Position numbers and translations under genes: made by a program. A model generated the notes under the pieces. The model made no database searches, had not been told where the DNA came from, and saw only the letters and a program-made list of their open reading frames with translations. A stretch of DNA of 64,000 nucleotides, taken from Maratus speciosus (lineage: Eukaryota > Arthropoda > Arachnida > Araneae > Salticidae). Location of the stretch: assembly GCA_963932465.1 (NCBI GenBank), contig OZ010800.1, forward strand, positions 95,747,307 to 95,811,306, written 5' to 3'. Shown piece by piece: positions 1-11,523 of this stretch. Each line of letters starts with the position of its first letter. Within the stretch, counting starts at the first letter, position 1.

Positions 1-325
1 TTCTGAGAACAAGTTCTAAACTTTTCTACACAAAATTGTGAGGCTAAAAAGGAAAATACTTTATGAATCACTAGCAGCCTTCGCTCGCTAAGCTGGTCGG
101 TTTTCTAAAGAACCCTTGAATCAAACAAAATATATCTATGAATCTGATCATGCGTTTTAAAGCAATATGGAAATTTACCTGGAATATCCAACCGAATTGC
201 TGAAAACAATATGAACGTCATTACACTATTATATCTTTTATTGAGTCATACAAAATTTAGGCAGTTAGGACCAACTTCTTTAGTTGATCATTTAGTGTAG
301 GAATCGGTACAGAACAATAGAACTA

Positions 326-1857
326 CACTGCTCAAAACAATTAAAGGATATTGCAGTTTTAGGTGGATTTTTTATCTGGTAAACTGTTTAGCTGATTGAT
401 ACATGGTCGACAGACATAGTAGGTTATATGAGAATAAATTACACATGTTTGGCAGAAAAAAATGCATTTTATTGCGCATTTGTGTACTAAAGGAAAAAAA
501 CACAATTTGTGCATATGAGAAAAAAAGAATAAGAAAAGGTGTTTTCTTCAAAGAAAATCATTTTCAGTAGGGGGTATGGTTTCCACGGGCGGCCAGCAAC
601 GTTGAACACCTTTGAGGCATGGACTCAATGAGGCTATTAATGACGAGTTGGGGTATTCTGCCCCACTCTTCCAGAAGAGCTCTTTCCAGTTCTTGGAGAG
701 TTTGTGGGGGTTGTTGGCGGCCAGAAACTCGTCTTCCTAGAGCGTCCCAAACGTGCTAGATTGGATTCATGTCTGGAGAACACGCTGGCCATTCCATTCG
801 AACGATTCCTTCCTCGAAAAGGAAATCCTCCACCAGGTTTGCACGATTTGGCCTGCAGTTATCGTCCATTAAAATGAAGTTATCTCCGATTGCTGCAGCG
901 TAAGGGACTACAATAGGTCTGAGGATCTCATCCCTATATCGGCGACCAGTCAGAGCTCCATCTCGAATGATGTAGAGGTCAGTGCGCCCGTCAATGGAGA
1001 TGCCACCATACACCAACACTCCTCCACCGCCAAATCTGACACTTTCGTGCACGAACGCAGGATTATTCCTACTGCCACGGTCCCTCCAGATGAAAATACG
1101 CCTATTATCCGGATGCACAGAAAAACGGGACTCGTCAGAAAACAGAATATTGCTCCATTCATTTCTCCTCCAGTTGACATGCTCGGTCGCCCACTCCCTG
1201 CGGTCGCGACGATGCCTTGATGTTAATCTAACACATACCATCGGTCGGCGAGCATACAGACTTACAGCATGGAGCTGGTTTCGGACAGTCTGAGTTGAAA
1301 TCGTGGTGCCTGTAGCCGAGCGAAGGTGTTGTTGGAGAAGAGTAGCGTTCATGGTTCGGTGTCTCCGAGCTGTTAACGCTAAATACCGATCTTCATTGGG
1401 CGTTGTTGCCCGTCTACGACCTTGCCCTGGTCTTCGGCCTGCACATCCACTCTCGAAAAAACGGTTCCAGATCCTGGAAATGACACTTTGTGACACTCCA
1501 ATGGCTTGCGCTACTTCGGCTTGAGTTTGGCCCCCTTCTAACCTACCAACAATTCTCAAAGCTTCTGAATCTGTCAAATGACTTCGCTGAGACATCGTAC
1601 TCATCGAAACAAAGCAATCACTGAATGCCGATCATCCTTGTCTTCATTCTCTTTTATCCAGTTGAAAGTCAAATTTCATTCGTTGCCGCTGAAGCGACGT
1701 TTTTGACGTCGAACTCAAAATTTGCATACTCCACAGCTTGAAAACCAGAAAAATTTGCATTTGTGATTCTCTTCTTCTATTTTCGGCAAAAAAAAATTTC
1801 GTTTATATCTTTATTTTAAATAAAACTTCAAATATCCTTTAATTGTTTTGAGCAGTG
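326..1857 (-). mobile_element. Tc1-like DNA transposon, full-length copy 1
   Basis: The element is 1532 bp and bounded by inverted repeats that start CACTGCTCAAAACAATTAAA (left 326, right ending 1857, 26 bp matching). It is flanked by TA at 324-325 and 1858-1859, the Tc1/mariner target duplication. The transposase reads on the minus strand. A second copy of exactly the same length lies in opposite orientation at 47478-49009, so neither has lost or gained net length. The copy is structurally complete but coding-dead because of a nonsense codon. Confidence 0.95.
564..1604 (-). pseudogene. Tc1 family DD34E transposase with nonsense codon at the catalytic Glu
   Basis: Cut-and-paste transposase that would bind the element ends and move it into TA sites. 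The start at 1604 gives MSTMSQRSH, followed by an N-terminal helix-turn-helix region (QAEVAQAIGVSQSVISRIW, residues about 28-46). The first catalytic Asp is in FSDES and the second in LMDDN; exactly 34 residues later the motif SPDMNPI is followed by TAG (756-758) where copy 2 has GAG for the third catalytic residue of the DD34E triad. Reading continues open beyond the stop to TGA at 564-566, so an unbroken frame would be about 346 residues, normal for the family. A second suspicious change is RPN for RPH just after the second Asp. Inferred inactive. Confidence 0.93.
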
Positions 1858-1859
1858 TA

Positions 1860-2639
1860 TATGTAATACACTAAAAGCGTTCATAAAAAATTATAAATGC
1901 AAGTCTCATAAGAATGCGTTAATTGGACTTATTGAAAAGGTTAATCGTTCATATTAATTGGGTTCGCCTGATTCTAGAATTTTCAGCCTTCCGTTTGAAA
2001 AAAAACAAACATAATACATTTGCGAGAGACGACGCACCTGCTTAAAAACGAATTTAACTATAACGAAGTTTTTTTTCTCTGCTATGTTATTCCGTCTTAG
2101 AAGGTTTTACTACATAATATTTTTCAGATTTTCAAGTTTCCAAGCCGTGTAAAAAAATTAATTGTATTACTAATTATTCAGATATTTACATACCAATAGA
2201 GATTCATTAAAAATTCAATATAGTTTACAATAGAATCATTAATATCGTTCATATACATTCTATGACTTGGAGATTTAAAAATTTTAAAAATTCTATACAA
2301 TAAATTCTTCAAAGACGTAATTGCATAGGAAAGAAGAAAAATTCGTTATAGGCAGGTTCCCTTGTTAGAAGGTTCATCGTCTGTTGTAAATGCATTATAA
2401 TCTTTTTACAAGTACTAATAAACTCATTTTACATAGATCAACATATTTTACTTTTGTTAAACACAGGATTCCGTCATAGCCAGGTTATTTTTCTCAGTTT
2501 ATATCGTACTTTAATTTTACTAACTAAAAATGCATCTACTCATCTTTAAAAAATTAAAAAAATAATAAATATATAAATTCTAATTGTGGAATAATAGCGA
2601 TGTAAAAAAAGTTGTGTCCTGGCCAAATAATATTACTGA
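1860..2639. other. AT-rich, no gene; scattered dispersed-repeat fragments
   Basis: No plausible exon. Short pieces such as CCGTCTTAGAAGGTTTTAC near 2083 and TTCCGTCATAGCCAGG near 2469 recur in related forms at 14.5-15.2 kb and 28.2-28.4 kb, so part of this stretch is old repeat. Confidence 0.5.
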
Positions 2640-2880
2640 TATTTTTGCTGAACCGGCCAGAGATCCTGCCGTCCAAATGATTTTCATATGAGCTGGGTTT
2701 GAAACTGGACTGAAAATTTCTGCCTGTGCAGACCTCAAGGAGAATGCAGTCCAGTCTCGACCTAAGCCGGAAAAAAAAATGGGTGTTGGTCCATCTCGCT
2801 CCGAACCTCTCGAAATCCCCAAACCAAGCCCGGACCAAGTGTTGGGAAGGAAAATTGGCCCGGGCGGTAAAGATTCTTAC
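2640..2880 (-). repeat. GC-rich dispersed repeat (GGTCTGCAC family)
   Basis: The reverse complement contains GAGGTCTGCACAG followed by AAATTTTCAGTCC, which matches 27941-28020 and, more weakly, the reverse complement of 28690-28764. Local GC is clearly above the surroundings. The family is probably a short DNA transposon or MITE, but no target duplication is visible here. A 112-codon open frame on the minus strand is not convincing as a gene. Confidence 0.6.
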
Positions 2881-2940
2881 ACCGAATAACAAAAAAGACT
2901 AGCTCACAAAATTTTATAAATTTGGGCGCTAAACTTCAGT

Positions 2941-2946
<6 letters not shown>

Positions 2947-2988
<42 letters not shown>
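2947..2988 (+). repeat. A(42) homopolymer
   Basis: An uninterrupted A run. It could be the tail of a retroposed sequence ending here (upstream about 2890-2946), but no target duplication or retroposon body was identified. Confidence 0.9.
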
Positions 2989-2989
<1 letters not shown>

Positions 2990-3179
2990 GAGTTTTTAGT
3001 GAACTTTGCTCACTTCCATAGATGTGTTTGAGTTGAGCGGATTCGTTTGAAAATTTTTGAATTTGAGAGTGAAATTGACTCATTCTTCAGAAATCGAATT
3101 TGAAGTTGAATTAGTTAGTCTTTTTTTTTGTATGTGAGTGTGCTCAACACTGATTGGCATCAAATCAAGCACGTCAAAT

Positions 3180-3430
3180 TGAATTGGCCTAGGATAAACT
3201 AGTTCAGACCAATGCATAACAGGCTAAACTAGTTTATCTTATGAGCGTTAGGCCAAATTAGTTTGGCCTAGGAAAAACTAGTTTATACTATGGGCGTCAG
3301 GATAAACTATTTTGGCCTAGGAAATGTAGTTTATCCTATGGTCGTTCGGATAAACTAGTTTTTACTAGGAAAATCTTGTAATCCTGTGAGCGTTAGGATG
3401 AACTAGTTTTGCCTAGGCCAATCTTGATTG
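3180..3430. repeat. 49-bp palindromic minisatellite
   Basis: CCTAGG-type junctions recur at about 3265, 3314, 3363 and 3412, a spacing of 49 bp, with a more disturbed unit from 3186. Each unit carries the self-complementary core AAACTAGTTT with flanking GGAT/ATCC, and a GAGCGTTAGG-like linker. About four to five diverged units. Confidence 0.75.
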
Positions 3431-3434
3431 GCTT

Positions 3435-4239
3435 AAAATCGGGTTTAGCCGGTAACATATATATAGATTTGAAAAGTTAAAATAAAAGTACAATTTATTT
3501 TTAGCACTCTTTTATAAGTATTCAATATTTATCTTTAAAATCAAGCCTAATTTTTTGGCAAAAATTCATGTAGTTCTAAAATGTTCTTTTAACATACATT
3601 AATTTGGCATTCTCCTTGATTAATGCAAATTCCCTGCTTCTACTTATTCTGGATAGAATACATGATCTAAGAAATTTATTTTTAAAAATGTATAATTTTT
3701 TTCTCTTTTCCTTTTAAGATATGTCATAAGCAAATAACAAATAGAATTATTTAACCTAACTTTTCAGAATTTTTAAATTGTTTTATCAACGTCCAATCAT
3801 AATTTAAATAATATTAATTTATCAAATGATAAAAGAGAAACTTTTTTAAATATTGAATATCAAAGACGTGAATTATCACATTGCTAACAAGGCGCAAACC
3901 AACTTAGTGAAAAAAGTCCAAGCCGGAGAAAAATGTCCAAGTTCAATTAATTAAATTTTTTTATTTATTACTCTGTTTATTCCTTATTTATATTTTATAT
4001 TGTTTAGCGTTTTGTGTTACTTTTTAGTGTTGAATGGATTCGAGAATTTATGTGATAAAACATCTTCACCATAATTAACGTGTATATAAAATTTACAAAG
4101 CATTGTTTACTCTACATATTCTTGCAAACAATATGGTACATTGTGTATTATATGATTGCTTTTATTTTCTATAGTTATAAAACTTTAAGAAATAAGAAGC
4201 GTTTAGTTGCCATCTCTTATCTTTGACTTGTAGCTAATT
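3435..4239. other. AT-rich, no gene
   Basis: Only short random open frames and A/T runs. No repeat partner within the window was recognised. Confidence 0.5.
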
Positions 4240-4716
4240 CCTAAACTCTCATTTAATACATCGATTATTTGTAATACAGTTTAGAATGAGTTTTAGATAC
4301 ATTACTTTATCTTGTACCAAAAGCATTATTGGTTGCACGAAACAAAAATATTTTTAAAAAGATGATTTCTTTTGCCTTTGCATTTTTTCAGCTTTCTTGG
4401 TATTGGGAATGGGGGGGGGGGGTTTCAATTCGGAAATATTTCTATATTTTTATTGAAAGAACATTATACTTGTACATTTCCTAATTCTACAAAATACCAA
4501 AAAGTATTTAAAATAAAAGATTTGAGTGGGGTGGATATTGCTCAAAATCCCTATAAATTCAAATTTAATTAAACCTTCTAAATCCTTCTATTCTTCTAAA
4601 TTCCTTCTAAAATTTATTAAATGATTATGTAAATCTTCTAATGCAGTTTAAAGAATTCACAAAAAATGCTATAGAAGATAAATTTTTCATGAATTCATAA
4701 TTCAGTACATAAAGGG
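4240..4716 (+). mobile_element. piggyBac-like MITE, left end lost
   Basis: From about 4249 to 4716 it is collinear with the MITE at 47393-49413 (without its Tc1 insert). The right terminus GTACATAAAGGG is followed by TTAA at 4717-4720, as at the intact copy. The left terminus starting CCCTTTAT is not found, so the left end is truncated or too diverged. The TA that was hit by Tc1 in the other copy is uninterrupted here at 4275-4276. A 66-codon frame at 4372 lies inside the MITE and is not a gene. Confidence 0.8.
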
Positions 4717-5196
4717 TTAATACCTGCTATAGAATTTTTATTAGAAATTTTTCTGTTTTAGAATAATGGTACCAAAGGTAAAAAAAAAAAAAAAAGGATT
4801 GCTGCGTAGCCCTGTAAACAGTTAGTACTTTTAAAGGTATTGCAAAAATGTTTCAAATGTTGTTCTTCATCATATGGAAATCTATTTGCGTCAAATTACA
4901 TATCTTTTAAAATTGCAAAATTTCTATTTTTTATACGGTCCCGAGTTCCTATAAATTATTTTAAGGTATTCTACTACCTTCAAAACATAGATTTTCATGA
5001 AAAATCACATTTTTATTTTATTTTATTTTATTTTATCAACGAACATAAATTTCTGTTTCTAAATCTCTTTTTAATTTGTCTTTGCTGCTGTTAGAAATGA
5101 AATTACAGCAATTTATAAAAGAGCAGACAATGTGCTTTTGAACTCATTTGAAATCTTTAACTGTTTTTTCTGAAAAACTATTTTCATTCAAAATAG

Positions 5197-5719
5197 TAAA
5201 CGGGGTTTGTGGTAATTCAAAGGTTTACCATGATATGACTTCGAAATTTTTCAGGTAAGTATTTAATAACGTCGAGAGTGTAAATAAACTAAAGATTTGG
5301 TTCTAGGCATATTATTTGTTGATTTATAGGTGTTATTATGAGGAATTACATGAGAAAATACTGAAATTTTACAGGTAATTGTATATAATCGCCTGTATAT
5401 TTTTTACATTTCAATATATTGATTAGTTTTAATTCAGTTCTGGAATTTCAGCCGTGAACTGGATGAGGTGATTATCTGTGCTACCGCGTCCCGGTCTAAT
5501 GGTTATTTGAATGTATGCGCTCGAGATTGTTGTGAAGAAGAACAATGGACCCTGCACTGTTACGTTCAAATGAAAAAATTTCAAAATTTTCGAATGACAA
5601 CAACCACGTTTTTTATTCCCAAAATGTTCTGCGCATTAATAAAACATAAATGGTGTTGGAACGGTACATGTAGTAATAAAATCGACCACGTAGTATACAT
5701 GCAAAGAAAAGCATTGTGA
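5197..5719 (+). CDS. candidate last exons of a small cysteine-rich secreted-type protein
   Basis: Three short open blocks can be joined in frame: 5197-5254, 5330-5374 and 5452-5719. Donors are CAG|gtaagt (5255) and CAG|gtaatt (5375); acceptors are the tract ending atttatag (5329) and one ending tggaatttcag (5451). Introns would be 75 and 77 bp, both phase 2. The joined product has about ten Cys, including CARDCCEEEQW and WCWNGTC near the end, and stops at TGA 5717-5719. Local GC is higher than its neighbours. The gene start is not located. A hydrophobic ATG segment at 4848-4907 resembles a signal peptide but I cannot join it. No family is recognised. Chance or pseudogene remains possible. Confidence 0.4.
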
Positions 5720-8150
5720 ACAACAAATAGCATTAGAGACCAGACGAAAAGAAAAGGTATTACTTAAAATACAGGTTTTCCATACGGCTTTTTAAAGTTT
5801 TTTCACAGACGATCATTTAAGTATGTTTTTTATGATTGGTACTTGTGCGCCTCATCTATCTGTAGCTAATGTTTACAATGCTGCTCATTGCACGTGTATT
5901 ACATCGCCGTACACGTACCGTTCCACCGCCATTTATGATTTTTCAATGCGCTGATCATTTTGGTATGGGAAAAAGTAGATGTTGCCATTCGAAAATTTTA
6001 AATTTTTTCATTGTTATTTTATAACTTGCATTCTCCATTGTTCTTATTCAGCGCATTCTCGAGTGCATACATTCAAATATCTCACATTTCATTTCGGTTA
6101 GTTGAACGGAACGACTGTTAGAGACTTATATATGACAAAGTTTTTCTATGACCACCTTGTAGTTTTTAATAATACATTATGCTTTTAATATGTTAGTGCT
6201 TGCTAATTTTAACTCTTTTATTAATATACTATATTATTTATATATAATATATTTGGCAGCATCAATTAAACAACCTAAAATATAAATTTTAAATATTACA
6301 GCTTTTTTTCTATTCCAATTGCAATTCATTTATTTCTGCTTCCCCCTTCGTTGTCAATGTTTATTGCTCGTTGAATTTCATAAATTAAACAATGAATAAA
6401 TCTTCAAAGTGAAATGTGTATCTTAATTAAATATTAGAAGAAGTTATAAACTTTTTAGTAGATTTCTCTTTAAAGTATCGGAAGTAATTTTGAAAACTTT
6501 TTTTTTAAAATAATAAATAAATTGAAATATTTGTCAGGTATTATAATTCTTTTGATCAAATACATCTATTCAACAAGCAAAGATGCAAACGCTTGAAATT
6601 TTTTCTTGTTGTTTGAAAATGTTTATTTTAAAGTATTAGATCTTCTTCAAGTAGAAACTTTAGACAATTTGATCAAAAGAAAGTTTTCTCGAACATCAAA
6701 TAACTCTTGTTAGCAGCGACAAAAAAAAGTCTTACTGCAGATTAAGGAATGACAACTTTTCTATGGGAGTTCATTGTCCTTTATTTGTTTGTTTTGTCGA
6801 GGAATTAAATTTTAACTCAAAATAAATTACCTACCCATTAATTAAATTATTGGAGCGCACATATGTAAACGTGCCTATAGATACGGGTGTGTGCGTATAA
6901 AATAAAATAAATAACATTTAGATAACTAGTAAATAGAGAAACTCAGATAAAAAAGACAAACTTAACGTTCAAAACGACAAAAGAATTTTCAGGTAGAATA
7001 TTTTGTGTACGGTAAGAATATGGTACATTCTAAAAATAAAAAAATAAAAATGTTAAAATTTGTCACGTTTACATAAGTATATGTGCAAATTTGTAAATTT
7101 AAACTTTTGCATTAAAATTTACGCTCTTGTCGTAAGCATTTTCCCGCATTTATATGTTTTTATTTGCTTAATAGAAATGGGTAATTTGTTATCACTTTAA
7201 AATATCGTACATGTGCGTAAATGTAGAAAAATGTATGGATTTAACCCAATTGGCGTATTGCAAATTTAAATATTTTGCACACACAAAAATCTGTGTAATT
7301 TCCATAAATAAAAATCTCTGTATTTTGCATGCAGAAAAATCTCTGTATTTTGCATGCAGAAAAATCTCTGTATTTTACAGCTGTATCGCAGAAATATTTG
7401 CAGAAGCAGAATATTGCACAGAAATATGTGTAAGAATATTACACAGCTATGTAAGTAAAAGCTGAATTTCAGCAGCTTAAAGTGTTATACTAAAGATACA
7501 CAGAATAATGTTTATTTTAAAATTGCTGCACGAGGTTTAAGTTTGACAATTTACATATGTAGACAAATCGTTTTTGTACAATCCGTATATCTGTTTAAAT
7601 TTGCTCTGTTACGTTTACGTATTTATTCTTTAGGCTGTAACATTTTCCTTTGTCGATCAAAATCTTTAAATAAGGGCGAACAAATAATTTTTATTTTTGC
7701 AACCACGAGTCTCATAAAAATGCATATCGTTAGGGCTAATTAACTTATTTAACCCAATTTTTTTTTAAATCTTCTTTCGCCCAAAATGCACTGTTGCAAA
7801 CCACATTGTCGAGATTGTTGGTTTTTTTTCATAAGGACGCAGAAATGAAATCAGTTTCCAAGTCTGATTTTACCTTTTAAATTCTCGGTAAATACGCTAC
7901 ATAACACAGACAAAATATACAAGGTTAGATGTTGGATTTAACGTATAACATTGTTTGTGATTTATGAATCTTATTTCAGAAATCCTAAGTTACAATACTC
8001 GGTTTCATACTCGTGGGGCCAACTTCACCACATCACTAAAAATTAAACACCTATGCTTATAGCAAATGTACCATTGCATGACATATTGATTGTAATATTC
8101 TTTTTCTCAGCTTTTATACGGTGTGTTTAAATTATCATGAAACTCAAAGT
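5720..8150. other. AT-rich, no confident gene; small 25-bp repeat inside
   Basis: Short open frames at 7211 and 7543 look like chance. At 7311-7385 the unit AAAATCTCTGTATTTTGCAT occurs three times at 25-bp spacing, explaining the 7211 frame. No other structure was recognised. Confidence 0.5.
7311..7385 (+). repeat. 25-bp tandem repeat, three units
   Basis: AAAATCTCTG starts at 7311, 7336 and 7361. The first two units are nearly identical and the third diverges after TATTTTACAG. Confidence 0.85.
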
Positions 8151-8376
8151 GTGCTTTTTCATTCACCGACACGATACAGATTAATCATATACGATTGTCA
8201 CTATCCAACATCGACTGCATGCAAAATGCATTCATATACACTATGGCGATAAAATCGTCTTCAAAAAGGCAGCTGAAAAGCGCGTAGTGTATATAAATAT
8301 ATTTTGAATGAACCGATGTCGAATAACGACAATCGTGTACGATTTATCAGTGAAGTGTTAGTAAATGGAAAAGCAC
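8151..8376. mobile_element. hairpin MITE-like inverted repeat
   Basis: The left arm GTGCTTTTTCATTCACC and the reverse complement of the right arm GTGCTTTTCCATTTACTA align, and matches continue through CGATTGTC, CATCGACTG/CATCGGTTC and TATACACTA almost to the centre near 8265. The whole 226 bp could fold on itself. No clear target duplication. Confidence 0.65.
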
Positions 8377-8499
8377 TCTTATTGTAACGCCGTTGTATCT
8401 AATCAAAGTGGTTGAGTGTGTTTGTCGAAAGATGGCATGGATCTTTTGCCTGTTTGAAACTGTAGACAGAACCAGATTAAGTCATCTAGAGGCCCTTAA

Positions 8500-9063
8500 G
8501 GGGACCGGAAAAGCCCTATCTCCGCCATGTTAAATTCAACCAACTTTATGTACCTTTTTCTCAGAAATGGTGAAAGATAGAGGTCTAGATTTTTTAAAGC
8601 TGTTAGAATAAGATGATTTACGTATTTTGACAGACCATTTTCTTTCTAAGTGAAACTCAAAATTAATTATTAATTATTTATTCAAAGTCATTTTTAAATT
8701 TGCATTTTTGGTAAGATTTCACTGCCTAAAATAAATAATTCTCAACAAATCATTAAATCTCTGTGTTGAAGTATACAATATAACATAATATAAGTATTAA
8801 AAAAATATGAGTTCTTAAGTTTAATAGATATCGAAAAAAAGGAACATAAACATAAAAAATCGAAGTTTTGAGAAAAAGTCAATTAAAGATTTAAATGGCC
8901 ATTAAGCTGTGAAGTACTCTTAGAAAGAATGAATAATTTCAACACTTATTTTTTATGTATAAACATGAGTGACAGATCGTTGGAAAGATAAAAGTTTAAA
9001 CTATTTAATGATATAAAAAAGTAAAAATCGATTGTTTGGTTGAATTTTGCTTTCCCGGTCCCC
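8500..9063. mobile_element. TTAA-flanked MITE with GGGGACCGG ends
   Basis: Ends are GGGGACCGGAAAAGC and, on the reverse complement, GGGGACCGGGAAAGC, followed on both sides by an AATTCAACCAA block. TTAA flanks both ends (8496-8499 and 9064-9067), as expected of piggyBac-type insertion. It is 564 bp and has no coding capacity. Related ends occur at 40113 (TTTAAGGTGGTCCGG) and 46645 (reverse complement TTAAGAGGGTCCGG). Confidence 0.8.
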
Positions 9064-9067
9064 TTAA

Positions 9068-10319
9068 ACAGGACACGATTATCAAATCCGTACACAGGGC
9101 ACGAACTCTTTCAGTGGGCATTAAAAATCTACTTAATGTCATTCAATATACTTACTAAATTAATTACAAAAAAGTAACTTTCAGTATTTTTACTCTTTAA
9201 AATTAAATGGAACACATTTATACCTTAATTTCAAAATATATTCTTCGGAACGCTTCCCTCTTATAGGATTTAATAAATATAAAGTAAACTCATTTAGCTA
9301 AGTCATTTCATTTAGCAATTTGAAGTGACCTTAAATAAATCGCTTGATATTATTGCATTAACACTTAGATGTTTTCCATAAAAATGTTCATTTCAAAATG
9401 CCAAATAATTTAAGTTATCTATTATGTCATAAATACTTTTTTCATTAAAATATTAAAACTTATTTTCCATAATCTTCCGAAAACATAATTACAGTAAATA
9501 ATTAGTTTAAAAGTTTAAAACTGCAATTTTATTCACAATCAACTTACAAGGGCACAAAAATTAAACGTTATCTTGGGTACAAAAATCTCATAAACAGGCG
9601 TATCCCTGGCAAATTCAAATATCGAGTTCCTTGTTTCCCATTCCCAACTTTCAAAACCAAATATTTACAATGATTTTAAATAAATTTATAACATAGATTG
9701 CATTCTTATTTTCTAAATAAGAAGATTTTTCCTTTTATTAATAAATAGAATTTTCCTTTTGAGCCCGAAAACTGGCATAAATATCTAGCCGACCGAGTTC
9801 CGAGTTCGGACTTGGATTTACTGGCTTAGGCTGTACCCGCCTCATCTCTAGTCTAGACCCACAAGAAATCGAGTTGCTTCGAGCCAATTGGTCATGGTCC
9901 TCTCATGGGGTGCATGTATTTCTCTGTCTTTAGTTAAATATGATAGGTTTGAAATTCTCAGGCAACAGGGCATCAGATTAAATTGTGCCGTCCATAAGCA
10001 ATTCTCTTCACTGAAAATTTATATCCAGGCCCTGGTACACTGCCCCTTTGATTTGCTGGAGTTCGTGACGTTGCGTTGCTACGGAAACCTTCTACCTTTC
10101 GTGATGTAACAAACTCAACCTAAAAAAAATGATGTAATTTTGTCTAGGTTCATGACGTCATGTTGACTGAGAAACCTCCTCTCTTTCGGGATGTCACGAT
10201 CCACATCTAAAAAGGCATTCGGATATAGAGGGCAGGGCCTGGAAACGAAAGGGTCCTTTTTCCTCAGTTTTAGAAAGTTGTTTTACACAGTCTAGTGCAC
10301 ATTCCTCCAGTGATACTTT
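9068..10319. other. no gene; AT-rich with a more GC-rich 9.76-10.2 kb part
   Basis: The 73-codon frame at 9888 has no recognisable motif. The GC-richer part holds a palindromic CRE-type sequence (see separate entry). Confidence 0.5.
10153..10160. promoter_or_regulatory. palindromic CRE-type motif TGACGTCA
   Basis: The full context is ATGACGTCAT, the canonical CREB/ATF half-site palindrome, about 170 bp upstream of a dead transposase. It is only a sequence match; eight bases can occur by chance in 64 kb. Confidence 0.3.
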
Positions 10320-10332
10320 ACAATTTATTTTT

Positions 10333-10690
10333 ACTGAGGCCAAGGAGCAGAACGATCGCAGAAGGAAGCTGTTAAAAGGGATGTGCTGTCCGAGGAAATA
10401 TATTTCGCGTATAGCCAAGAAGACCTTTGAACTGATGAAAACATAATGGTTAAAACCCTCAAACATCCTCCGTACAGCCCCAATATCATCCTTTCAGATT
10501 CTCATAGCATCGGCACTCCAAACAAAAAAACTCACTGAAATGTCAATAGTTCACTTGTGATAAGGATATGCAGAACACAGTAGAAAAATGGATCCGCAAG
10601 CAACACAGGAGCTTCCACGGCGAAAACCACCTCTCCCGTCCTATGCGCTGGATCCTTGCATCAAATCAATGAAAATTATGTGTAAGTGTC
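10333..10690 (+). pseudogene. mariner-type transposase relic (C-terminal part)
   Basis: Three conserved blocks occur in order but in three different frames. From 10333: EQNDRRRKLLKGM and ISRIAKKTFELMK, the region around the second catalytic Asp in mariner transposases. At 10458: KHPPYSPN, the hallmark HPPYSPD block that normally leads to the third catalytic Asp. At 10580: VEKWIRKQHRSF then RW, the C-terminal block. There are at least two frameshifts and several stops, so it is an old dead copy. No inverted repeats or TA boundaries were found. Confidence 0.75.
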
Positions 10691-11434
10691 GTGTTATAAA
10701 TTAACTGTAATTATAATATACTGTAATTAAAGTGTTATTTAGGTATAAACGTAGACCCGTATCCATTTAAGCACACATTACACTAAATGACGATGTTCTA
10801 AATCACAAAAACTCTGTGTATATTCATCGCCATGAATCTATTTTAATGAAAAGAAACAATCAATGCTTATCTAAACTATACTCGTATGACCAAACCATTG
10901 GAGGGGGGTGGTACATTTTTATAAACTTAATTCTAATCTATGAATGACAAAATGGCACTAGAATTTTAAAATAAAATTTTGCTAAGAAAAGCTTTTACTT
11001 AGTTAAATCATTTTCTTCTTAAATGCTGGAGTCATTAAATCATTTCAACATTTTTGCAACAGAAGTAGTTAGTCCCTAAAAGAGTTAAAATAAAATTAAT
11101 GAAGCTAAAAATCATATTTCCTGCCACGTAAATCTGTTCACAAATAGTTCTCTTTAATCTCTAATATCATGTAACAATACTGAATACTGAAAATAATCAT
11201 CTGATTAATAACCATCTTGATAAATCACCTGAAAATAATTTTAACAAAGTTCTAAAAAGCTTAACAATAAAAACATCTGTCATTCAGGTGATCTCAATTT
11301 TTTTTTAAAGCATAATTGAAATGTGATACCTAAAAAACTGTTTCCAGTCAAAAGAATTTCAAGCAAAAGAAACTATACATTTTTTTAAATTTTTATATAA
11401 TATTATTTTCGCATATTTAATAAAGGAATTCAAA
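10691..11434. other. AT-rich, no gene
   Basis: No exon or repeat partner recognised. Confidence 0.5.
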
Positions 11435-11523
11435 CAGGGGCGCCATTTGTGGGGGGCTGGGGGGGCAATAGCCCCCCCCCCCAAGGAATTTGATATTTCA
11501 GAAAATTTATCAACCATCAAATG

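Noticed and set aside
982..1524. Open frames on the plus strand of Tc1 copy 1 (also 47810-48716 minus in copy 2)
   Set aside because: They are antisense shadows of the transposase; the same frames appear in both copies.
2554..2892. 112-codon minus-strand frame
   Set aside because: It lies in a dispersed repeat also present near 27.9 kb and shows no domain.
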